This document shows positions 24,113-33,038 of a DNA stretch of 64,000 nucleotides, piece after piece. Source of the stretch: Pyrenochaeta sp. MPI-SDFR-AT-0127 (Eukaryota; Ascomycota; Dothideomycetes; Pleosporales; Cucurbitariaceae). The translations under genes and the position numbers were made by a program. Below the pieces are notes generated by a model, which did not search any database, was not told the origin of the DNA, and worked only from the letters and a program-made list of their open reading frames with translations. Each line of letters opens with the position of its first letter. The stretch's first letter is position 1. The stretch covers positions 1 to 64,000 of the forward strand of contig JAGTJM010000041.1 in the NCBI GenBank assembly GCA_020747015.1, written 5' to 3'.

Positions 24113-26350
24113 ATGAAGACTATCTATCCACTCCTTACTCTTTTTTCCGTAGCTACTGTTGCAGCCGGGCCTCTTCCCCATCATGCCAGGCTTGAGGCTC
24201 GAATTAACATTGATACACCATCTCGTCTCCTCACACGGACCCAACCGGCCGCAGCGCCTGCGCTTGATGCCGCTAATGCCGAAGCTGAGAAGCAGCGTTT
24301 GGCTGAGGAGAAAGCTGGTATGCTTGTTTGGTATAGCCTTCAGAGCGTTCTCTAACAGTATGAAAGCTGCGGATCACAAGGCAGCTGCCGATGCTATGGA
24401 GGCCATGCATGTAGCGAAAGCTGAGGCTGAGGCGAAAGCCTCCCAAGAAGGTAAAGCAACAGCTGCAAATTGACGGTACTCGTAATTAACACATGACAAG
24501 CGGCTGCCAAGATGGAGCAGGAGCATATTGCAAAGGCTGAAGCAGCGGATAAAGCTCACCAAGATGGTAAGAGTGACCCTGAAAATTTGGGGCGCGCTCA
24601 ACTAACCATCGTCTAGCGGCTGCTAAGATGGAACAAGAACACGTTGCAAAGGCTGAAGCTGAAGCAAAGGCCTCTCAAGAGGGTAGAGAAGCACCTGAAC
24701 CTCGACATGGCGTCTTTATCTAACTGTTCCACAGCAGCGGCCAAAATGGAACAAGAACACGTTGCAAAGGCGGAAGCCGCAGACAAAGCTCACCAAGAAG
24801 GTATGTGGAACATATTATTGTGAAGCTTGATCTGACCATTACTCTATAGCTGCCGCAAAAATGGAGCAGGAACATGCAAGTAAGGAGCAAGCTAAAGCCG
24901 ATGCCGAGAAAGCTGCCGCAGATGCGAAGGAGCTTGAACACCAGCAGAAAGCCAAGGAGATGGAAGCAATGCATGTTGCGCAGGAGCAAGCTAAAGCCGA
25001 ACAAGAAAAGGCTGCCGCAGATGCGAAGGAGCTTGAACACCAGCAGAAAGCCAAGGAGATGGAAGCAATGCATGCTGCACAGGAGCAAGCTAAAGCCGAA
25101 CAAGAAAAGGCTGCAGCCGATGCGAAGGCAAAGGAAGAACAAGAAAAAGCCAAACAGGCCCAGGAGACTCCAGTCGTGGCATCGTCGGAACATGTTATCG
25201 CTGAACCAACTCCACCAGTAGCAGCTTCACATGAAACTATTGCAACAGCTACCCAGGAGACGACCGCAGCTGCTGAGCACACATCTTCTGCAGTCGCCAC
25301 CCCTGAAGTGCCTCCACCACATGTATCCGGGTCTACTACGACAACGACTACGGCCACACATATCGTCACTGAGCCGATCGCCAAGGAAAGTCAAGCAACG
25401 CCCGAGAATCCTCCATCGACGCACTCTATCGAAACAATCACTTCACATGCTGCACCGCCAGCTGCGGAATCCACAAGTATGATTCATGTTACAGTTCCTG
25501 CTGCCAATACATCATCCATCGTACACTCAGCACCACCGGCGCCCGTAGTCACCGAGAGCTTCTCTTTAGTCCAAGGCGAGGCTGCGAAGTCCATTAGTGT
25601 GGTACACCCTTCTTTATCATCATCAGCAGAGCATGTCGCGCTCCCGGCGGAGACTAGCGCCGCAGCGGTAGGCGAAGGGCAGAAGAAGGCTGAAGAAGAG
25701 CAGAAGAAAAAGGCTGAAGAGGAGCAGAAGAAAAAGGCCGAAGAGGAGCAGAAGAAAAAGGCCGAAGAGGAGCAGAAGAAAAAGGCCGAAGAGGAGCAGA
25801 AGAAAAAGGCCGAAGAGGAGCAGAAGAAGCAGGCGAAGGAAGCTGAGCAGCAAAACAAGGAAAAAGAAGCTGAGCAGCAAAAGCAGGAAACGGAAGCTCA
25901 ACAGCAGGAGCAAGGAAACGAAGCTGAACAAAACAACGAGGAGGAACAGAACAAGAATCAAGAAGAGGAGCAAAAGAGTGAACAAGAGGGTGAAGCAGAA
26001 GAAAGCGATGAGTCAGATGATGAGTCGGATGAAAGTGATGAGGAAGAGGATGAGGAAGGAGGCGACAATGAGGAGGAGGAGGAGGAGGAGGAGGGGGGGG
26101 GGAGGAAGAAGAGCAAGAAAGCCCGCAGCAAGAGGCCGCTGCCGAGCTTGTCCCTGAGCCAATTACTGCTGAAGAACAAACGGCGCCAGCGCCTGTGGTA
26201 GAACATCCTGCTGGATTCTTGAATGCCGCTGCGGTCAAGCCAAACACAGCGTCCAAGATCCTGGAACAAGCCTTGAGCAATGCTAGGTTGGAGCAACCTC
26301 AAAGGTTTGCCAGGCGTATGCGGCGAGGCTTGAAGCCAGTCTTGGCTTGA
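24113..26350 (+). CDS. Secreted repeat-rich coiled-coil protein with repeat-per-exon structure
   Basis: I do not recognise a family. Exons: 24113-24317, 24367-24450, 24501-24566, 24617-24682, 24735-24800 and 24850 to the end; every intron is 49-52 nt and phase 1. A signal peptide (MKTIYPLLTLFSVATVAAG) starts the protein. Exons 3, 4 and 5 are each exactly 66 nt and encode one 22-residue Ala/Glu/Lys unit starting AAAKMEQEH. The last exon continues with two full and one partial 33-residue units (containing KELEHQQKAKEMEAMH), then a Ser/Thr/Pro-rich region (about 25165-25670), six copies of KAEEEQKK, Gln/Glu-rich repeats and an Asp/Glu-rich tail. At a run of ten G (26093-26102) the frame splits. 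As written the frame stops at 26201 (612 residues); one extra G would continue it to 26350 with a non-repetitive end (AGFLNAAAV...RRMRRGLKPVLA). I give the longer span. Predicted mainly helical coiled coil; role unknown, possibly cell wall or extracellular. Confidence 0.7.
24885..25142 (+). repeat. 99-bp tandem repeat inside the repeat-protein gene
   Basis: Copies at 24885-24983 and 24984-25082 and a partial third copy from 25083. Each encodes a 33-residue unit starting EQAKA and containing AAADAKELEHQQKAKEMEAM. The copies are nearly identical at DNA level, including synonymous positions, which points to recent duplication or gene conversion. Confidence 0.85.
25683..25828 (+). repeat. 24-bp minisatellite encoding KAEEEQKK
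   Basis: Six tandem copies of a 24-bp unit encoding an eight-residue Lys/Ala/Glu/Gln repeat, with near-perfect DNA identity (the first copies use GAAGAAGAG or GCT in place of GAAGAGGAG or GCC). A period of eight residues fits a charged helix. Copy number is likely to vary between isolates. Confidence 0.88.
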
Positions 26351-27073
26351 TCCTCCAGTTTTATCGTATTCTTCAGTGCCTTAGAGAGTGATAGGAGTCT
26401 GGCTTGAGCCATGCACTTCGTAATTATTTTAGATCTGAATAGTCACCCAATTCACGAAAATGTTGCCTAAATGCAACTGAGCGCAGTGCTTGCCTCCTCT
26501 GGCTCGTGGTTTTAAAGCTCTACCGAAGACGTTGGGTAGAATACAATGATCAAAACCACAAGAATGCATCTTACATGTCCATCCCGCTATATACTTTGCA
26601 AAAGAATAAATATGCGTAGGCAGGAAAGCGCCAAAAGTATTACGGCCAAGGACGGAGCAGTGAGGCGGAGATTGATTTACTATGAGGCGGTCAGCATGTC
26701 AGTGTCTCCACCAGAGTTTGTATGAGTTGATGTGGGTACATCTCCAACTTCATTTGCTGAGAAGTAAGACATAGAACAGAAGGGTGCATGTCTTCGGAGG
26801 CAAGAGGCGAGAGGCAACCCAATGCCGAGGTTTTGCCATCGGTGCTATCGGACGAGAGCACGGGAGCTTGGACGTGATGATGTCGAGATTTGGTAGATTG
26901 CTGAGCAATTCACCACGCCACAACTGCACCATCTTTGCTGTCTCTAGACGGGCCTTCGACTACAATTCCGCCGTCGGTGTGTCCCGACGAGTCGCCTGGG
27001 AACCTGCTGTCTCCTCCACCACTCGATAGACCGTGCTGTCGCCTTCCGAGGTCGCAGTTGCCGTTCGCCCATT
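26351..27073. other. Intergenic region upstream of Lon
   Basis: About 0.7 kb containing the repeat gene's 3' end and the Lon promoter. No accepted coding frame. Confidence 0.5.
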
Positions 27074-30000
27074 ATGCTTCATGGCCAAAACTTGCCGTGG
27101 CGGGCAGCATTCCGCCAGGCCGCGCGATCAACCTCGAGAGCCGCTGTATCCAGAGCCTCATCGCGATTCCTTCCCGCCCAATGCTCTGCCGCATTCGTTG
27201 CACGATCCCTTCACCCATACCTGTCACCGCCCTCCGCCCTGTATGCATACCGCAGCTTTTCCATGTCGTTGAGCAGACATAAGGACAAGGATAAGGACAA
27301 GGATAAGGACAAGGACTCCAAGTCCCAGCCAGAATCGCTCGAGGAAGTCGCAGACGAGGAGAGTGCCGATTCAAAGAAACCAAAGGAGCAGGAAAGAGCC
27401 GAGGAGCTCGAGGGCAAGAGCAACCCTTCTGAACCTTTACCCTCGCGGGCCGGCTCTGGGCGTAGCAGTGCCGCGGGCGGCGATGGCGCTGGTGCTGGCA
27501 GTGATGGGAGTGGTAAAAAGCGCAAGAGCGCCGAAAGATCGCTCGTCAAGCCATCAATACCAGACGTCTATCCACAGGTCATGGCCATCCCACTCGTGAA
27601 GCGCCCTTTGTTCCCAGGCTTTTACAAGGCCATTACTATAAAGGACAGAGAAGTTGGACAGGCAATCGCCGACATGGTCAAGCGAGGTCAGCCGTACATT
27701 GGTGCCTTCATGTTCAAAGATGATGCCGCCGACAAGGATGTCATCCATGACCCGAGTGAAGTTTACGACGTGGGTACCTTCTGTCAGGTCACAAGCGCGT
27801 TTCCGGTTGGCGCTGACGATAATTTTGCCATGACCTGTGTTCTCTATCCGCATCGTCGAATAAAGATGACGGGCCTGACCTCTCCAAAGGCTGAGAAAGA
27901 GGAGGCTTCGGTCGTAGAAAGTACGCTTGGCGAGACGGCTGTGAACGATACAGGCGCAAGCCAATCCAAGGGTGATGTCGTGGCAAGCTTTGAGGAGCCC
28001 AGCGATGATGCAAAGGCGCTACAAGATAACCAGGTTCCAACCATCTTGAAGGGGCGCAAGGTCAGCATCGCCGATGTGGAAAACATGGTTGAAGAGCCCT
28101 TTGACGTGAAGACCAACAAGACAATTCAAGTCCTCGTCAACGAGATCGTCAATACATTCAAGGGCGTTGCACTGCTGAATCCCCTGTTCCGCGACCACGT
28201 CTCCACCTTCTCTGTTCATACTACCATGAACGTTGGCGAAGACCCCGTTAAACTGGCAGATTTCGCCGCCGCGGTTGCACAGGCCGAGTCGCATGAACTG
28301 CAATCTGCCCTTGAGGAGATGGACATTGAAAAACGTTTGAGCAAAGCCTTAGAGGTCCTCAAGAAGGAATTGATCAGCGCCGAGCTGCAGAAGAAAGTAT
28401 CCGATGATGTCAACGCAAGAGTCACTAAGAAACATCGCGAGTACATGTTGATGGAGCAGATGAAGGGTATCAAACGCGAGCTCGGCATTGAATCAGACGG
28501 CAAGGACAAACTGATAGAGAAATTTCATGAGAAGGCTGGTAAGCTTGCTATGCCTGAGGCCGTTCGTAAAGTGTTCGAAGAAGAGATGAGCAAGCTCCAG
28601 GGTCTTGAGCCAAATGGATCAGAGTTCAATGTTACCCGTAATTATCTCGACTGGCTAACACAGCTGCCCTGGGGCCTGCGCAGCGCCGAGAACTTTGGTA
28701 TCAAGCATGCCCGGGAGGTGCTAGACGAGGATCACCACGGATTGAAAGATGTCAAGGACAGAATCCTTGAGTTCATTGCGGTGGGCAAGCTCCGTGGCAC
28801 AGTGGAAGGAAAGATTCTTTGCCTCGTTGGCCCACCCGGCGTAGGAAAGACGTCGATTGGCAAGTCGATTGCTCGCGCGTTGAACCGCCAGTATTACCGC
28901 TTTAGTGTGGGTGGCATGTACGATGTGGCAGAGATTAAGGGGCATCGAAGGACATACGTCGGAGCATTACCTGGTCGCATCATTCAGGCGCTGAAGAAAT
29001 GCCAGACCGAGAATCCGCTCGTGTTGATTGACGAAGTCGATAAGATTGGACGAAATAGCAACCATGGTGATCCAGCATCCGCCTTGTTGGAATTATTGGA
29101 CCCAGAACAAAACAACAGTTTCTTGGACCACTATCTGGATGTACCAGTCGACTTGTCCAAAGTGTTGTTTGTTTGCACAGCCAACATGGATGAGACCATC
29201 CCACAGCCACTTCTTGACCGCATGGAGGTGATTCGACTATCTGGCTACGTGTCAGATGAGAAGATTGCCATTGCAGAGAAGTATCTATCACCTGCAGCAA
29301 AAGAGATGAGTGGCTTAAAAGATGCGGATGTCATTCTTGAGAGCGATGCAATTGTCGAATTGATCAACAAGTACTGCCGCGAGTCGGGCGTCCGCAACCT
29401 GAAAAAACATATTGAAAAGGTGTATAGGAAGTCAGCACTGAAAATTGTCACTGATGTTGGCGAAGACGCTTTGCCAGAGGCTGAAGCGCTCACAGAGGAG
29501 GGCAAAGCCGCGCAGAGGGAGGCAGAGAGGGACACGACCGATGTGGAGGAGACTCCCCAGGGCATTGAAAAGCAGACAACTGAGAAGCCTCGTGTCGCGC
29601 TCAAGGTCCCGGATACTGTGCATGTCTCCATCACAAAAGACAACCTGAAAGACTATGTTGGACCACCTGTGTTCACGTCGGACCGATTGTACGACTTTAC
29701 ACCCCCTGGCGTTGCCATGGGTCTAGCCTGGACATCCATGGGCGGCTCAGCACTCTACATTGAGTCAATCATTCAAAACTCGTTGTCCGCGTCTTCAACG
29801 CCCGGCCTTGAACGGACAGGCTCACTCCGAGATGTAATGAAGGAGTCTACAGGTGTAGCCTACTCTTTCGCCAAAAGTATTCTTGCACGCGAGTATCCCA
29901 AGAACAAATTCTTTGAGCACGCGAGAATTCATCTTCATTGTCCTGAGGGGGCGACACCAAAGGACGGACCGAGTGCGGGTATCACGATGGCGACAAGTAT

Positions 30001-30433
30001 GCTCAGTCTAGCATTAGATACAAAGATCAGAGACGACGTTGCTATGACAGGCGAACTCACGCTGACGGGCAAGGTGCTAAGGATCGGTGGGCTGAGAGAG
30101 AAGACAGTGGCTGCAAGACGAGCTGGGGCCAAGACTGTTATTTTCCCGCACGACAATATGAGTGACTGGCTGGAATTGCCCGAGGTACGTTTTGTATGCG
30201 TCACACGTACGTGCATGATCACTAATGTCTATCAGAACATCAAAGAAGGCATCGAAGGGCGCCCAGTGTCTTGGTACAAAGAAGTCTTCGACATTGTTTT
30301 CCCCAATCTTGACAAAGAGTACGCCAGCAAGCTTTGGGAGAAGGAGTTGAAGTCGAAGAAGGGTGATCGGAAGAAGAGGGAACAGAAGCGGAAGGAAGAG
30401 GATGAGGAGGAATCTGGCGAAGATGATGACTAA
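27074..30433 (+). CDS. PIM1: Mitochondrial Lon protease (Pim1 type)
   Basis: ATP-dependent serine protease of the mitochondrial matrix that degrades misfolded and oxidised proteins. Exons 27074-30184 and 30236-30433 give 1102 residues. The N-terminus is Arg/Ser/Ala-rich without acidic residues (MLHGQNLPWRAAFRQAARST), a typical matrix-targeting peptide, followed by a Lys-Asp repeat and a charged linker. The substrate-binding LAN domain begins near VYPQVMAIPLVKRPLFPGFY. The AAA+ module has Walker A GPPGVGKTSIGKS (about residue 589) and Walker B LVLIDEVDKIG (about 648). The protease domain has catalytic Ser 967 in PKDGPSAGITMA and Lys 1010 in GLREKTVAARRAG; the 43-residue spacing equals that of the classical Lon dyad. 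The 51-nt intron at 30185-30235 contains no stop and keeps frame, so an unspliced reading would add 17 residues; family alignment (ELPE followed by NIKEGIEG) supports splicing. The acidic-basic C-terminal tail is fungal. Confidence 0.96.
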   Translation: MLHGQNLPWRAAFRQAARSTSRAAVSRASSRFLPAQCSAAFVARSLHPYLSPPSALYAYRSFSMSLSRHKDKDKDKDKDKDSKSQPESLEEVADEESADSKKPKEQERAEELEGKSNPSEPLPSRAGSGRSSAAGGDGAGAGSDGSGKKRKSAERSLVKPSIPDVYPQVMAIPLVKRPLFPGFYKAITIKDREVGQAIADMVKRGQPYIGAFMFKDDAADKDVIHDPSEVYDVGTFCQVTSAFPVGADDNFAMTCVLYPHRRIKMTGLTSPKAEKEEASVVESTLGETAVNDTGASQSKGDVVASFEEPSDDAKALQDNQVPTILKGRKVSIADVENMVEEPFDVKTNKTIQVLVNEIVNTFKGVALLNPLFRDHVSTFSVHTTMNVGEDPVKLADFAAAVAQAESHELQSALEEMDIEKRLSKALEVLKKELISAELQKKVSDDVNARVTKKHREYMLMEQMKGIKRELGIESDGKDKLIEKFHEKAGKLAMPEAVRKVFEEEMSKLQGLEPNGSEFNVTRNYLDWLTQLPWGLRSAENFGIKHAREVLDEDHHGLKDVKDRILEFIAVGKLRGTVEGKILCLVGPPGVGKTSIGKSIARALNRQYYRFSVGGMYDVAEIKGHRRTYVGALPGRIIQALKKCQTENPLVLIDEVDKIGRNSNHGDPASALLELLDPEQNNSFLDHYLDVPVDLSKVLFVCTANMDETIPQPLLDRMEVIRLSGYVSDEKIAIAEKYLSPAAKEMSGLKDADVILESDAIVELINKYCRESGVRNLKKHIEKVYRKSALKIVTDVGEDALPEAEALTEEGKAAQREAERDTTDVEETPQGIEKQTTEKPRVALKVPDTVHVSITKDNLKDYVGPPVFTSDRLYDFTPPGVAMGLAWTSMGGSALYIESIIQNSLSASSTPGLERTGSLRDVMKESTGVAYSFAKSILAREYPKNKFFEHARIHLHCPEGATPKDGPSAGITMATSMLSLALDTKIRDDVAMTGELTLTGKVLRIGGLREKTVAARRAGAKTVIFPHDNMSDWLELPEVRFVCVTRTCMITNVYQNIKEGIEGRPVSWYKEVFDIVFPNLDKEYASKLWEKELKSKKGDRKKREQKRKEEDEEESGEDDD
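27281..27316 (+). repeat. 12-bp tandem repeat in LON leader
   Basis: Three copies of AAGGACAAGGAT (last one ending GGAC) encode an alternating Lys-Asp run just after the presumed mitochondrial presequence. Confidence 0.85.
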
Positions 30434-33038
30434 AAGCTCCTCAAGGGGTAGAAAGCGTGTATGATAAAGGTGGATAAAGAGGTCAGCAACCGCAGCGCAT
30501 TTTGGGCGTTTTGGCATATGCATAGCACTGGCCGTGGAGCCATGACGATACATGGCATGCTAGAAAGGATCTCTTCTCCAAAGCGTAGATAGTCTTCAAG
30601 AGTTGGACAGATGAGTTGCTCTTGATGTAGATAACTCGTGAATGAACACTTGTATACTAGATGTAGGGACCGGGCTGATTTTGGCATATACTGGTGGTGG
30701 TGGTGAAGAGTGGCATGGGGAGCCATCCAGCATGATCCCTCCTTGACAGCGGCAGCGAAGACGGGACGGACCGAACGAGCCAGGATTCTGGCGAATATGT
30801 CACGCCAGCGACTACCATGAGTGTGTCCAACTTGTACAGTGACTGTGCGTTGATAATGGCTGCTTTTCGCATCATCATCATCACCATCATCAGCAATGCG
30901 AGTTGCCAATGTTTACCTTGATGTACAGCGCAAGAATAGATGCAGGGCGAAGAGGAGTTGAGACAGGGATGAGGGAGGTGGCCGGGCGCCACTATGCACA
31001 CTTGCGACAAGCATTTTCGTAGAGAGTACCACTGCGGCGTCGCGATAGATGAATAACGGTTTTCCGTCAGCCGCCCGCACCGCAGCTATCGCTGAGAGGG
31101 CTAGTGAAGAGGAGTTTGTTTTGGCTGTGGCGCGCTGTCTGGCTTGCAGCGTGTACGAGCGAGCGAGCGAGCAGATGGGAGACAATTGGCGTGCTTAGCA
31201 AAGATTCTGTTTAGATGCATGGAATCCGGTTCACCATGGCGCTGGCGGGGGTCGACATGAAAGTTGTAATGCTCGAGGGTGGGGTGTTGTTATTGGCTGT
31301 GTGGGTGCTTGGGGAGGACGAGGCCAAGTCTCAGCGCCTCTCGCGCATGAACCACATTGACGTGTCAAGGTATGTGAAGCGGGAGTGTAGGGAGGGCCGA
31401 CAACGCATACTGCGATGATGCCTGGTACGAACGAGAGGGAGCGAATGGCAAGGGGCAATTGAGAAAGGGCTGAGGTTGTTGTCATACTTGAAGGGGCATG
31501 GGAAGAAGTAATTGCAAGCTTCACTTTGGGACGGCTGCTGGTGAGGCTGAGCAAGTCTTTTTCGCCAGTGAACTTTGCAGTAGATGACACGGCCATGTTT
31601 GCATAGGGTCTGTCTGTAGCAAGAGTCAAGAGGAGAAGCGTCTGGTGCAGGCCCAGTGGGTACATGGCTGTAAGTACCATGGGTTTGCAGACTGTGAGGA
31701 AGTATGAAGAATTAGCACTCGGCTATGCGTGGGCTAATGTACGCAGGCCCAAAAGAGGGGATGGGCCATGGTCAACTGATGGATTGGAGGGGCCAGGGCG
31801 GGCAGAGAGGGCTTGGGCAAGAGGCCTGTTGGCCTGCTCGAGGAGGATTGGCCTTTTTTTTTTCTGTGCGGTGAAGATTGCTTTGCAATATGGGTGAGAT
31901 TGTGCGACTCGCTCTTGATTCTCTCACCGCAGTTTGGCAGAGGCTGGCGGCCACACACGCAACGCAGCACAGCACCAATCAGTCGCAGACTCGGTCGTAC
32001 CTCGCGGCTCGACTCGGCGCTGCCTGCTGCTGATTCGGCTGGGCGGAGGGTTCTTTTGGGTCTTTTGCGCAGCAGATGCTGCAGGGTGAGAGGGCTGGTG
32101 TCCAATCTGCTGCGCAGTGCTTGACCGCCACGCATTCGAACAGCAACCAAAAACATGGACGTGCTGCCCACTGACTGCACTCTCGCCTTTTTGTGCTCTT
32201 CTCCCCTTCTCCCCTTCTCCCCTTCTCCCTCCCCCCCCCCCCCCGCTCTCGTGAGACCAGCTGGTACGGGCACAGGCACAGTGGCTCCCTTTGCTCTGCC
32301 AGACACCCCCGGGACACTCAGAAAAGGAGTTTGGCTGCTGAGCCGGGTCGCTGCTCGTTTGCTGATTGGCCCCTGTGTGCACCCACCCACCCCCCAGCCT
32401 CACCCTGGCTGCATCACCACCACCATCTTACTTCGCATCCGACAAGACTCATCGACTCGTCTCCCCACAGCCCATCCCCGCGCCCCAGCCCAAGCATCAC
32501 CCGCCAGCCTTCTGCTGTGTGCCCTGTTGAGCCTCACTCAAGAAGCCAACAACACGCTCCCCATTGCTCCTCTCGCCCCCCTTCCTGTCCTGGTGGTTAG
32601 GCGCCAACGCGAACCGGGCATGTCGCTTGGGCGTCAAGAATAGAAAAGCGGTATTTTCCCCACGCATTTGCAGCCGGCCAAGGCGGAGATTGGAGCGGCA
32701 GAATCTGCTCTTCTGCATCTGAGCAAAACAAAACCGCCCGCCGCCGTCGTCGTCCAACGGGCCATGACCTAGAGGCCCATGGATGCACCAAGCCACCGTC
32801 ACACACAACACCGACACGGCATGCCGTCGGCGCCAGCGCGATAGCACCACTCCAATCGATCCACATCCAACCACCCAGCCTAGGAGCCAACCCCCGCAGT
32901 GCGCGCAACAGCAGCCTTTTGGAGCCTGGAAGAGGCCGTCATAGCAGGCTGGCCTCTCGCGTGCGCGCTGAGAAACCACTCCGCGCCGCGCAGAGCGGTG
33001 CGAGTGTCCCCTCCCCCCCCCCAAGTCGATAGCAGAAG
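30434..33038. other. 2.6-kb intergenic region with pyrimidine-rich leader
   Basis: No accepted gene. It contains an ATC triplet run (about 30870-30891), a short GAGC repeat (about 31157-31172), and from 32.1 kb a strongly C/T-rich stretch leading to the kinase-like gene. Overlapping frames on both strands at 31.7-33.0 kb are by-products of the skewed composition. Confidence 0.5.
32203..32244 (+). repeat. CCCCTTCT tandem repeat and C14 run
   Basis: Three copies of CCCCTTCT (32203-32226) followed by CCCT and a run of fourteen C (32231-32244). It lies about 0.8 kb upstream of the kinase-like ATG, in a pyrimidine-rich region of the type often seen in fungal promoters and leaders. Confidence 0.8.

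Noticed and set aside
24720..26302. Several long minus-strand frames with Phe/Leu/Ser runs
   Set aside because: They are the complement of the Lys/Glu/Ala repeats of the secreted repeat gene; composition artefacts.
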